Assembly: GCF_001953175.1 (NCBI RefSeq)
Contig: NZ_CP018258.1
Location: 248,001 to 312,000, forward strand
Direction of reading: 5' to 3'
Origin: Dehalogenimonas formicexedens
Lineage (GTDB): Bacteria; Chloroflexota; Dehalococcoidia; Dehalococcoidales; Dehalococcoidaceae
Length of the DNA: 64,000 nt
Positions 1 to 7,148 of the stretch are shown piece after piece. Within the stretch, counting starts at the first letter, position 1; each line of letters opens with the position of its first letter. A model generated the notes under the pieces. It ran no database searches, was not told the origin of the DNA, and saw only the letters and a program-made list of their open reading frames with translations. Position numbers and translations under genes: made by a program.

Positions 1-2
1 CT

Positions 3-203
3 ATCAGGCTGTACAAGGAGATAAACGGCGCCGAGCGGAAAGTTTACGAGCAGTCTTTCGACGCTGCCGCCGATGGGCCGGGCTTGCCGGTGGTCAACGG
101 CACCTGGGCAATCCACGGACCGCTCAGGGTCACCGTCCAGAGTAGCGACCCGGCCGATAACGGCCGATCAGTCGATTATGACTTCATGCTGGAGGCGATG
201 TAG
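3..203 (+). CDS. Partial hypothetical protein (C-terminal end), virion-like module
   Basis: An open frame enters from the left edge and stops at TAG 201-203; only the last 66 codons are visible. The visible part is soluble, with no recognisable motif, and ends in YDFMLEAM. The next gene starts at the base after the stop, so the two belong to one transcript. Position and lack of recognisable enzymology fit a structural or accessory protein of the integrated virus-like element that follows. The family is not recognised. Confidence 0.6.
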   Translation: MRLYKEINGAERKVYEQSFDAAADGPGLPVVNGTWAIHGPLRVTVQSSDPADNGRSVDYDFMLEAM

Positions 204-707
204 GTGAGCCTTTTCTTAAGGTCAAAATCAGGAGCGACCAGGCTCTCCGAGATCGAGATCGACGCCGACAAGGACTGGCAGGGGCGGCTTATCCGCAACC
301 TGGGCGGAATCGACTCTTCGATGCAGCCGGGCGACATCATCTACCGCGGTCAGAACATCTTCGAGAGGCTGCCCCTGCAGTATGGCAACGGCTACAACGT
401 CCTTAAGGCCCTGAATCAGGGCGGCGGCAGGCCGGGCTGGCTCGACATCCAGGAGCTCATAGTCTACATGACCGGCGCCGTCAACCGGGTAGCGGCCCTG
501 CCGCTTCTTGAGATGCCGAGGCCGCTCCTGGGCATCGCAACAGCCGAGGACCATTCAGGCGGCGCTTATGCAGCCGTGGCGGCCCGTTCTATTCAGACAC
601 CGGATATTTCCATCATGACCGGCGTCGGGCTCGACGTGAGTGCTGATGAATTGCTGTCGTTCGAATTACCGGTCCCGGTAATCGGAGCGGCCGCGCAAAT
701 TGTTTAG
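204..707 (+). CDS. Hypothetical protein of the virion-like module
   Basis: This 167-aa protein starts with GTG immediately after the previous stop, which suggests translational coupling. It has no signal peptide, membrane span or motif I recognise. The middle (about residues 40-60) contains a phrase of the type GDIIYRGQNIFERLP, and the C-terminus is Ala/Val-rich. It sits directly upstream of a protein with the look of a phage minor structural component. A structural role is inferred from context only. Confidence 0.6.
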   Translation: MSLFLRSKSGATRLSEIEIDADKDWQGRLIRNLGGIDSSMQPGDIIYRGQNIFERLPLQYGNGYNVLKALNQGGGRPGWLDIQELIVYMTGAVNRVAALPLLEMPRPLLGIATAEDHSGGAYAAVAARSIQTPDISIMTGVGLDVSADELLSFELPVPVIGAAAQIV

Positions 708-720
708 GAAGGAGACTCAA

Positions 721-1476
721 GTGACAAACGAGATCTACATCGAAGACCCGAAACTGGAGAGCATGTACCGGCGCTTCGAGAAGTTGGGTACCCGGCTCAA
801 GATGCCGGTCTTCAGGGCTTACCTCGGGATGGAAGTCCGGGACGGGGAGGGAAATATCGTTCATGCCCACCGGCAGAGAAGCCATTCCTGGAACCGGAAC
901 GCCTACAACTTCTTGTTCTCCCAGATGGCTGCCTACGGCCTTACCGGGACCAATGTATTTGAAGCCGGCGCCATATCCCTCAAATGGACTAACAGCAACA
1001 TCTACCCCAACGGCTCCAACTGGGGTTTGAACCAGGTCGCCGGCTGGAATGAGGGCGTCAACGTAAATGCACGGTCAACTGACAGCGGACTGCTTGCAAC
1101 AGCAGGCGCAACGGATAAAGGCATCATCGTCGGCACCAATAACTTTCCTGAATCGTTCGATGGCTACGTATTGGGAGCCGCAATCGCCAACGGCTCCGGT
1201 GCCGGCCAGATGGATTACGCCCAGTCAGACCTCCACTCAATGAGCTATGACGCACCCACCAAGACTCTGACCGATACTCTCATCAGGTTCATCAACAACA
1301 ACTCCGGCGCTTCGATCGGTGTCAACGAGGTCGGACTGTATGGCAGGGTCAAATTCAGCTCGGCTGGAACCGGCTCGATCATGTTTTCCCGCGACGTCCT
1401 GGCATCCACGGTTGATGTGCCTAGCACCGGCCAGCTCAAGGTGACCTATACCATCCAGCTCGCCTATCCGGCGTAA
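721..1476 (+). CDS. Putative phage-type structural protein
   Basis: A 251-aa protein. The GTG at 721 is preferred over an in-frame TTG at 700 because AAGGAG (709-714) sits at good distance before it. The sequence is rich in Gly, Asn, Ser and Thr. It has the look of phage tail or decoration proteins: the C-terminus runs through a set of beta-strand-like segments (IMFSRDVLASTVDV, then LKVTYTIQLAYPA), a pattern common in minor structural proteins. No signal peptide or membrane span is present. It lies between an unknown small protein and a subtilisin-type protease, all on one transcript. The structural role is inference from composition and context. Confidence 0.55.
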   Translation: MTNEIYIEDPKLESMYRRFEKLGTRLKMPVFRAYLGMEVRDGEGNIVHAHRQRSHSWNRNAYNFLFSQMAAYGLTGTNVFEAGAISLKWTNSNIYPNGSNWGLNQVAGWNEGVNVNARSTDSGLLATAGATDKGIIVGTNNFPESFDGYVLGAAIANGSGAGQMDYAQSDLHSMSYDAPTKTLTDTLIRFINNNSGASIGVNEVGLYGRVKFSSAGTGSIMFSRDVLASTVDVPSTGQLKVTYTIQLAYPA

Positions 1477-1485
1477 GGAGGAGAA

Positions 1486-2742
1486 ATGCGCTACGCCCTG
1501 ATTTCCAAGGGTTTATCACTCGACCGTCTCGAGGCTGAGGCGAAGAAGGCTGGCGCCGGGAACATCAGAAAAGCCGAGGTCATCGGCCAGGTCTTCTGCG
1601 AACTCGACCAGGCTCAAGCCGACAGATTGGCCGCTGTCTCCGGCATGGCTCTCAGGCCGCTCAGAGAATATGGTACCAGCCAGATGGCCGCCCAGGCGCC
1701 GGCAGTCGAGAGCATCTCGGATGTCTTCTACCTGCTCAGGAGCTATTTTACCCCGCCGATAACTGGCACCGGCCTCACCGTAGCCGTGCTGGACAGCGGG
1801 GTGAGAAAGACCCACCGGGCGCTCCAGGGCAAAGTGGTTTATGAGGCTAACTTCACCGAGTCCCCGACGTCTGGCGACGTTTTCGGCCACGGCACTCAGG
1901 TGGCCTTCACCGTTGCCGGTGGCTACCACGCGCTGGGCGAAAACTCCGGCGTCTCGCCCGGTGCCGCCATCATGAACATCAAAGTCATCGGCGACGAAGG
2001 CATCGCCTCGGATGAGGCCATCGTGCTAGGCATCGACCGGGTCTGCGACCTGGCTGAGCAGGCGAGAACCTCGGGATTTTTTCCGACCGACGACCTCTAC
2101 CCCAACGTCATCAACCTCTCCCTCGGCGGCGAGGACGACGGCGATCCCGACAACCCGGTGCGGGTCGCCTGCCGGAAGGCAAGTCAAGAATATGGCTTGG
2201 ACATCATCGCCTCCGCGGGCAACACCGGTCCGAAAATGACCACGGTGATGCTGCCGGCTTGCGAGCCGGAAGTCATCGCCGTGGGGGCGGTTGAGACATT
2301 TGGCGAACTCCTTGTCTGGGAGAGATCCTCGCGGGGACCTACTGTCCAGGGCGAAACCAAGCCGGATTTCGTCATCTGGGGCACTAATCTCGAGATGGCC
2401 TCGGACAAGAACGACGAAGACTTTCTGGTGAAATCGGGAACGAGCTTTGCGGCGCCGATGCTGGCTGGCCTAACTGGCCTCCTCTGGGAAAGCGGCCGTA
2501 GGGCTTACGGTGAGGCCTGGCAATACCGCTGGACCCAGGCGCGAGAGGTAGCCCCTTACTTTTCAACCAAGCCGCAGGACGTCCCACTCTCTAAAGACAA
2601 CGCCTACGGATATGGGCTGCCGGCCATGGGCGCCATGCTGGGCCAGGTGATGCAGAGCGCCTCGCCCGTTGCTCAAACCACGGAGATGGTTCAAATGATG
2701 TCGGCCATGATGATGATGGCAGGGGTAATGGGAGCGATGTAA
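1486..2742 (+). CDS. Subtilisin-like serine protease (S8) with Met-rich C-terminal tail
   Basis: A 418-aa subtilase, started by ATG after GGAGG at 1477-1481. The catalytic triad is complete: Asp103 in VLDSGV, His135 in FGHGTQ and Ser320 in SGTSFAAP, with the oxyanion Asn (about 246) in SAGNTG. Residues 1-62 look like an I9-type inhibitory propeptide, so the enzyme is probably self-processed. There is no signal peptide. The last 25 residues form a hydrophobic, very Met-rich tail (MMSAMMMMAGVMGAM), a feature shared with the protein at 4257-4721. Inside this module a role in processing virion or cell-surface proteins is plausible. The substrate cannot be read from the sequence. Confidence 0.9.
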   Translation: MRYALISKGLSLDRLEAEAKKAGAGNIRKAEVIGQVFCELDQAQADRLAAVSGMALRPLREYGTSQMAAQAPAVESISDVFYLLRSYFTPPITGTGLTVAVLDSGVRKTHRALQGKVVYEANFTESPTSGDVFGHGTQVAFTVAGGYHALGENSGVSPGAAIMNIKVIGDEGIASDEAIVLGIDRVCDLAEQARTSGFFPTDDLYPNVINLSLGGEDDGDPDNPVRVACRKASQEYGLDIIASAGNTGPKMTTVMLPACEPEVIAVGAVETFGELLVWERSSRGPTVQGETKPDFVIWGTNLEMASDKNDEDFLVKSGTSFAAPMLAGLTGLLWESGRRAYGEAWQYRWTQAREVAPYFSTKPQDVPLSKDNAYGYGLPAMGAMLGQVMQSASPVAQTTEMVQMMSAMMMMAGVMGAM

Positions 2743-2934
2743 ATGAACAAGGGCATGATTGCGGCAATTGTCATTGAGCTCGTTGGCATCGGCGCCACTG
2801 GAGTCGGCATCGGCATCGAGCTGGTAAGTAGTGTTGATTTCGGGCTTGTGGTGACCACCAGCGGCATCTGCCTTATCGCCATGGGCGGCGTTATCTGGGG
2901 TAAGTTCATCTGCATTAACCGAAAAAAGGATTAA
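2743..2934 (+). CDS. Small membrane protein (two spans)
   Basis: A 63-aa protein starting at the ATG that directly follows the protease stop. It has two hydrophobic stretches (about residues 4-27 and 32-52) separated by a short loop, then a basic end (INRKKD), so the C-terminus is probably cytoplasmic. Size and location next to another small membrane protein and a protease would fit a holin or spanin-like role. No family motif is recognised and the function is open. Confidence 0.6.
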   Translation: MNKGMIAAIVIELVGIGATGVGIGIELVSSVDFGLVVTTSGICLIAMGGVIWGKFICINRKKD

Positions 2935-2939
2935 AGGCC

Positions 2940-3248
2940 GTGGATAGACTATATATCGCCCTTGCCGCCTTATTCGGGGGAATTGTCGCCGCCGCGCTCG
3001 GCTGGCTGGAAAGCGGAGAGGCATTCGACCTGCGCAAATTTGGCGGATCCATCGTCCGGTCTGCGCTTGCCGGAGTGGTAATCAGTCTTGGCTCTAGTCT
3101 TGCTGGTCCAGTCGATATCGCTGTCCTTTTCTACGCCTTCCTGGGCGGCGCCGGGGTCGACGTTATTGGCAACCGCCTGGCAGGGAATTTCGGCAATGGC
3201 AGCTTCCCCATATCATCGAGCCCCGAAGAGGACATCGAGGACAGTTAA
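2940..3248 (+). CDS. Small membrane protein, holin-like in size and topology
   Basis: A 102-aa protein with a GTG start 5 bases after the previous stop. It has hydrophobic segments at about residues 4-23, 43-57 and 60-76 and an acidic C-terminus (SSPEEDIEDS). Three spans and this length resemble phage holins, but similar proteins also occur as capsid-anchoring or membrane components of membrane-containing viruses. The next gene starts one base after its stop, so it is part of the same coupled series. Confidence 0.55.
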   Translation: MDRLYIALAALFGGIVAAALGWLESGEAFDLRKFGGSIVRSALAGVVISLGSSLAGPVDIAVLFYAFLGGAGVDVIGNRLAGNFGNGSFPISSSPEEDIEDS

Positions 3249-3635
3249 ATGGCGCAGTACGCCGACATCATCGCCATCGATGCGCCGTCCGAGGCCGCCT
3301 CGGGAGGCCGGGTGGATTTTACCATTCGGGTGAAAAACACCTACTCGGCGCCGATCGGCATGAAGGTCGAAGCGACGCTTGAATACGGTGTTCCGCCCTG
3401 GCCGAGTGCCATTATCCCGGTGGACTGGGCTAACGTCGATTCCCAAGCCACCTGGCCGTTTTCCGGCTACTTCTACATGCCAGGCCAGAAGGTGACGATT
3501 CATGCCAAAAGCTTCTGGTACGGCGCCGACGGCCAGTGGTATGCCGATGACGAGATGATCAAGACGGTTGATCTCACCTCGGCCGGACCGCCCAGTATTT
3601 CGGACTTTCGCATCGCCGATTTCGTTAAAGTATAG
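3249..3635 (+). CDS. Beta-sandwich-like structural protein with DF-x-KV tail
   Basis: A 128-aa protein, ATG start directly after the preceding stop. The pattern of alternating hydrophobic residues (VDFTIRVKNTY, VTIHAKSFWYG) suggests an Ig-like or CARDB-like beta sandwich. It ends with PSISDFRIADFVKV. Nearly the same ending (PTITEFKISDFAKV) closes the next protein, so the two share a C-terminal tag that may be an assembly or docking signal. No signal peptide is present. A structural role in the virus-like element is inferred. Confidence 0.6.
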   Translation: MAQYADIIAIDAPSEAASGGRVDFTIRVKNTYSAPIGMKVEATLEYGVPPWPSAIIPVDWANVDSQATWPFSGYFYMPGQKVTIHAKSFWYGADGQWYADDEMIKTVDLTSAGPPSISDFRIADFVKV

Positions 3636-3644
3636 GAGGTTACG

Positions 3645-4247
3645 ATGGCTCTCAAGAAACTCGAAATGGAACTTAAACCCTTTACCGCCCTTGGAGAAGG
3701 CGCCGTCGCCCTTGCCGAAGACCCGGTCATGCCGGGGTGGTACGTCGACCCGGCCACTGGCCAGCGCGTCTTCTACGATCCGGTTGCCGGAAAATTCTTC
3801 ACCGCGGCCGGCGGCGTCTATATCCCCCTCGGCTACATGAACCCGGCGCCGAAGCAGGTGGCGGTGGCCCCGGGCGACCGGCTGATGGTCTCCATTTCGT
3901 TCAAGTACACAGGCCCGGCGGTCTCCGGCGTCACTGGCTACTACTGTATCGGAACGAACGGAATGTTCGGTTTCGATGAAAAGCTGGTGCAACTGACGAC
4001 CTTCAGCCTCCCGCAGGTGACTTCCCCGCCGTCTTATCCCAACGTCACCAATTCATTTACGTTCACCATCCCGTCGAACGTCGACACCAACTGGGACGAC
4101 ATCTACGTGAAGATTTTCGGCGGCACGCCTTCCATCGGCGGCCAGGCGACTACCAACTACATCTTCGGCTACGAGAACGCACTCCTCGTAGCTGGAATCC
4201 AGCCGACCATCACCGAATTCAAGATCTCGGACTTCGCCAAGGTCTAG
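3645..4247 (+). CDS. Structural-type protein with the same DF-x-KV tail
   Basis: A 200-aa protein with AGGAGG at 3634-3639 before ATG 3645. Residues about 20-65 contain a short segment in which Tyr/Phe and Pro/Asp alternate (WYVDPATGQRVFYDPVAGKF). That resembles LYLDPVTGNYW in the small protein at 5411-5611. The remainder is beta-rich (residues 75-185). The C-terminus IQPTITEFKISDFAKV is paralogous to that of the preceding protein. No catalytic motif is seen. It is likely a virion or surface component. Confidence 0.6.
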   Translation: MALKKLEMELKPFTALGEGAVALAEDPVMPGWYVDPATGQRVFYDPVAGKFFTAAGGVYIPLGYMNPAPKQVAVAPGDRLMVSISFKYTGPAVSGVTGYYCIGTNGMFGFDEKLVQLTTFSLPQVTSPPSYPNVTNSFTFTIPSNVDTNWDDIYVKIFGGTPSIGGQATTNYIFGYENALLVAGIQPTITEFKISDFAKV

Positions 4248-4256
4248 GAGAAACCA

Positions 4257-4721
4257 GTGGTACTCGATATCGCCTTTGCGCCGATGGAGCTAGCGCCGAC
4301 CAACTTCAATGCCGGGGACGCCGTACGGGTGACAGTGTCCTTCAAGTACGTTGTCGGCGTGAATAAGACGGTGAAATTACTGGCTGGTCCTTACTCGACC
4401 AACCTTTTCGGCAAGCACCTGGTTAACGCTTGCGTCGGGCAGGCGGAGATAACTCTACCGGCCAGCTCGACGAAGGCCGAAGGTACCGGCGTGGTCGATT
4501 TCTTACTGGTGCCCAAGTCAAGCGGCGGCATCGAAGACGGCACTTACGGCCTCAGGGTTTGGATCGAGGACACTGATGCCGTGGCGGAACAGGACAACGT
4601 CATCATCGTCACCGGCAATTCTTCAAGCGGCGATATGCTTTCCGGAATGATGCCGATGCTCATGATGCTTCTAATGATGGGAATGATCATGCCGATGACC
4701 CAGCAAATGGGCGAGGAGTAG
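4257..4721 (+). CDS. Beta-rich protein with Met-rich membrane tail
   Basis: A 154-aa protein with GTG start; GGAG at 4247-4250 supports it. Residues 1-120 look like one beta-sandwich domain. Residues about 126-148 form an extremely Met-rich hydrophobic segment (MLSGMMPMLMMLLMMGMI) followed by a short polar end, suggesting a C-terminal membrane anchor. The protease at 1486-2742 has a similar Met-rich tail. It probably belongs to the same particle or membrane assembly as its upstream neighbours. The precise role is unknown. Confidence 0.6.
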   Translation: MVLDIAFAPMELAPTNFNAGDAVRVTVSFKYVVGVNKTVKLLAGPYSTNLFGKHLVNACVGQAEITLPASSTKAEGTGVVDFLLVPKSSGGIEDGTYGLRVWIEDTDAVAEQDNVIIVTGNSSSGDMLSGMMPMLMMLLMMGMIMPMTQQMGEE

Positions 4722-4726
4722 GGATA

Positions 4727-5407
4727 GTGGGCAAGGCGTACCTGGAGATCGAAGAGGTAGCGAAGCTGGAAAGCGCGGCCGAATACCTTCGAGACCGGCT
4801 ACTCATCCGGCTGCTCTTCCACCTCGGCTGCCGGGTGTCCGAGGCGCTGGCGCTCCGGGTCAAGGACATCGACTTCCGCCGCGGCTCGGTGACCATCGAA
4901 CACCTGAAGTCGCGTATCAAGCTATCTTGTCCAGGCTGCGGCGCCAGGCTGGGCAAAGGGCACAAGTTTTGCCCGGTGTGCGGGGACAAGGTGGAGAAGG
5001 CTGTCGCCCAGGAGAAGGAGCATCATCGCTATCGGACCCTGCCGGTCGATGAAGTGACATTGGGCATGCTCAAAGAGTACATCGGCCGCGGCGGCGCCGT
5101 CGAGAGACACAGTGAAAAATGTCTTTTCGACCTCAGGCGCAACCGCGCCTGGCAGATCGTGAAGGACTGCGCCGAGCGCGCCGGTATCCCGCGCCTGGTG
5201 AACGCCGAAAGCGGCAAGACCCACAACGTCAGCCCGCATCGGCTGCGTGATGCCTTCGCCGTCCATGCAGTGAAGGCCGACGATTCCGGCGACGGGCTAA
5301 GGCTGCTACAAGAGCACCTGGGTCATCGGAGCATTGTCACTACCATGAAATACCGCAAGGTGTCGGGTGAGGAACAGAAAGAATGGTATCAGAAGCTCTG
5401 GAGTTAG
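4727..5407 (+). CDS. Tyrosine recombinase/integrase with inserted zinc ribbon, no N-terminal SAM-like domain
   Basis: A 226-aa site-specific recombinase consisting of the catalytic domain only. The visible catalytic residues are Arg36 (GCRVSEAL), His170 and Arg173 (HRLRD), His199 (LGHRS) and Tyr208 (MKYRKV). Between the second and third conserved boxes there is an insert with four cysteines, C68-x2-C71 and C82-x2-C85 (CPGCG and CPVCG), a typical zinc ribbon. The N-terminal core-binding domain of most integrases (about 90-100 aa) is missing. It lies in the middle of structural genes rather than at an element end. It may act on the element's own DNA (integration, inversion or dimer resolution); which of these cannot be decided here. 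Confidence 0.85.
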   Translation: MGKAYLEIEEVAKLESAAEYLRDRLLIRLLFHLGCRVSEALALRVKDIDFRRGSVTIEHLKSRIKLSCPGCGARLGKGHKFCPVCGDKVEKAVAQEKEHHRYRTLPVDEVTLGMLKEYIGRGGAVERHSEKCLFDLRRNRAWQIVKDCAERAGIPRLVNAESGKTHNVSPHRLRDAFAVHAVKADDSGDGLRLLQEHLGHRSIVTTMKYRKVSGEEQKEWYQKLWS

Positions 5408-5410
5408 CGT

Positions 5411-5611
5411 GTGGAAGAAGAATTCGAAGATGAAATGCTGTCTTTTATGATGAAGGCGATCATCGTGTCGGGCTGCGTCTTCGCTATTTGGCCGTCTCTA
5501 GTGAAATCCTTTTCAGCGTCCCGGGCGGAAACGCCGTTATCCGGCAGGCTCTACCTTGACCCTGTTACCGGGAATTACTGGGTTTATGTACCAGAGGAGG
5601 AAAATTCATGA
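5411..5611 (+). CDS. Small membrane protein, hypothetical
   Basis: A 66-aa protein with GTG start three bases after the integrase stop. An acidic N-terminus (MEEEFEDEM) is followed by one hydrophobic span (about residues 12-33). The C-terminal part contains GRLYLDPVTGNYWVYVP, similar to a segment in the 3645-4247 protein. The gene overlaps the start of the next one by four bases. Its function is unknown. Confidence 0.5.
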   Translation: MEEEFEDEMLSFMMKAIIVSGCVFAIWPSLVKSFSASRAETPLSGRLYLDPVTGNYWVYVPEEENS

Positions 5612-6000
5612 CCTGGAAGAAAATCGTGCTTGAGGGAGAGGTCGCCGTCCTCTCCGACACCGTGCCGGTGGATGCTGATTTCGCCGCCGCCTCAGCCGGC
5701 GTGGCGGACAGCGCATCGAGACAAGACCATAAGCATGACGTGCCGGAGGCCCTCCTGGGCGACCTGGCGGCCGTTGACGGCCAGGCAGCGGCCATAGGCG
5801 CGGCCAACAAGTTCGTGCGCGCCGACCACCGGCATCCCCTGGGGCCTCTCCTGGCAAACCTCAACTGCAACCAGAAACAGCTCATCGGACCGGTGGTGCA
5901 CGTGGCTGCGGCCGCCCCGAATAGCGGCACTGAAGTCGAGGGCCAGATCTACTATAACTCCACAGCCGGTGATAAGCACCCATATATCTGGGTGCCATAA
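5608..6000 (+). CDS. Tail-fibre/collar-like protein
   Basis: A 130-aa protein overlapping the previous gene (ATGA). It contains two His-rich phrases, DHKHDVPEA and DHRHPLGP, and ends with GQIYYNSTAGDKHPYIWVP. Both types of phrase are common in phage tail-fibre and receptor-binding proteins (metal-coordinating DHxH turns and a C-terminal tip). Together with the similar start (MTWKK here and MSWKK in the gene at 6243) it suggests a short-fibre set. The assignment rests on remembered motif style and was not searched. Confidence 0.6.
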   Translation: MTWKKIVLEGEVAVLSDTVPVDADFAAASAGVADSASRQDHKHDVPEALLGDLAAVDGQAAAIGAANKFVRADHRHPLGPLLANLNCNQKQLIGPVVHVAAAAPNSGTEVEGQIYYNSTAGDKHPYIWVP

Positions 6001-6009
6001 GGGGGATAG

Positions 6010-6246
6010 ATGAAAACCAAGGACCTGATGGAACAGTTCGAAAAGACCTACCGCGACGAAAAACTGAAAGAAGCGGAAACCCTCCACAATGCGGTAGCCG
6101 AGTTGCTCTCTGAGCACAAGGCGGAGATCCAGACGGTGTTGTACGTTCTTGAGATGATCCGATTTGAACTGCTTGAGGAAAGGTACCGGAGCATTTTTGC
6201 CGCCGAGCCGAAACCGGGGGAAATCCGCTTCGGGACGCCGCAGTGA
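6010..6246 (+). CDS. Hypothetical small coiled-coil protein
   Basis: A 78-aa, highly charged, helix-forming protein with ATG start and GGGGG (6001-6005) upstream. Residues 1-60 are rich in Glu, Lys and Leu with heptad-like spacing, suggesting a coiled coil. It overlaps the next gene by four bases. It lies between two fibre-like proteins and could be an assembly chaperone or connector; this is context only. Confidence 0.5.
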   Translation: MKTKDLMEQFEKTYRDEKLKEAETLHNAVAELLSEHKAEIQTVLYVLEMIRFELLEERYRSIFAAEPKPGEIRFGTPQ

Positions 6247-6545
6247 GCTGGAAGAAAATGCTCCTTGACGGCGATTCAGGCGGCGGTGCGGTCCTTGAGG
6301 GAACGGTCGATGTCAACCCGCCGAGCATTGCCAAAGCCTCGACTCTCAACATCGATGTCGGTGTAGCCGGGATAACGCCCGGGCACACAGTCTTTGCCCA
6401 GTGCCAGTCTGACCTGGAAACAGGGTTAAGCTGCATCGCCGTCTACTCTCCGGCTAACGGCATTCTCAGGCTCAGGATCAGCAATTGGTCGTCCTCAGCC
6501 ATCGACGGGGCGCAGAGGACCTGGGCTTACCAGGCTTATTCATGA
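6243..6545 (+). CDS. Fibre-like small protein
   Basis: A 100-aa protein with GTG start overlapping the preceding stop. It starts MSWKKMLLDGD, echoing MTWKKIVLEGE of the protein at 5608, so the two are probably related by their N-terminal attachment segment. The rest is beta-rich and ends in TWAYQAYS, typical of phage fibre or baseplate small proteins. It overlaps the next gene by four bases (ATGA). Confidence 0.55.
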   Translation: MSWKKMLLDGDSGGGAVLEGTVDVNPPSIAKASTLNIDVGVAGITPGHTVFAQCQSDLETGLSCIAVYSPANGILRLRISNWSSSAIDGAQRTWAYQAYS

Positions 6546-6865
6546 CTATGGCGTGGAAAATGGCCAGGCTGAAACCTGAAGCCTTGGAAGAGCCGATGCT
6601 TCTTACCGGAGGCTGCAACCGGTGTTATCAGTGCTGCATCTGCTGGATATACGAGCTTCCCGACGGCAGCGCGGCTGAGGCGCCAAGAAAAGGCTGGTGC
6701 CCGCACCTGGACCTGGAAAAGAGAGCCTGCCGGATTTGGGGAGACCGTCCCGAGGGCTGCTGGCGTTTTCCGACACTCAGGGACTTTGAGCTCGGCTGCG
6801 TACCTGAAAGTTGCGGCTTCAGATTAATAAAAGGAGGAAATCATGGGACGTTACGCCAACCATGA
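6542..6865 (+). CDS. YkgJ-like cysteine-cluster protein
   Basis: A 107-aa protein; ATG 6542 overlaps the previous stop and is chosen over an earlier in-frame GTG. It contains GGCNRCYQCCICW, then CPHLD, CRIWGDRPEGCWRFP and two later Cys. That is the arrangement of the YkgJ family (putative Zn- or Fe-S-chelating cysteine cluster). Two longer members occur in the dehalogenase island at 53588 and 59184. Its job in a virus-like module is unknown. It overlaps the next gene by 23 bases. Confidence 0.7.
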   Translation: MTMAWKMARLKPEALEEPMLLTGGCNRCYQCCICWIYELPDGSAAEAPRKGWCPHLDLEKRACRIWGDRPEGCWRFPTLRDFELGCVPESCGFRLIKGGNHGTLRQP

Positions 6866-7148
6866 AGAGTTCGGGGTGAACGCCCCGATCAATTACCGCG
6901 AGGACACGACTAGCGAGGTTTTTCTCGAGGGCATGTCGGCGATCGCGCCGCCTGGTATGAGGCCTAAGAGGAGCCGCGGCGAGAAGTTCGAGGAGAAGAC
7001 CGACTTCAAGGCATCGGCCAGGTGGCACCGTAATTTCGACCTGGCCATGTTTGGCGGATCGGACATCGGCACCAACGATTTCGAGAACCGGCAAATGGGT
7101 CTCGAAAGCAAACGTAATGGCATCAAGCGGATTCCCGGGAGGCGCTAA
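6843..7148 (+). CDS. Hypothetical protein
   Basis: A 101-aa basic, soluble protein with AAAGGAGGAAA just before ATG 6843, a strong ribosome binding site. No motif is recognised. The C-terminal half is rich in Arg, Lys and Asn, which could suit nucleic-acid or particle binding. Its last base is the first base of the ATG of the next gene. Confidence 0.5.
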   Translation: MGRYANHEEFGVNAPINYREDTTSEVFLEGMSAIAPPGMRPKRSRGEKFEEKTDFKASARWHRNFDLAMFGGSDIGTNDFENRQMGLESKRNGIKRIPGRR

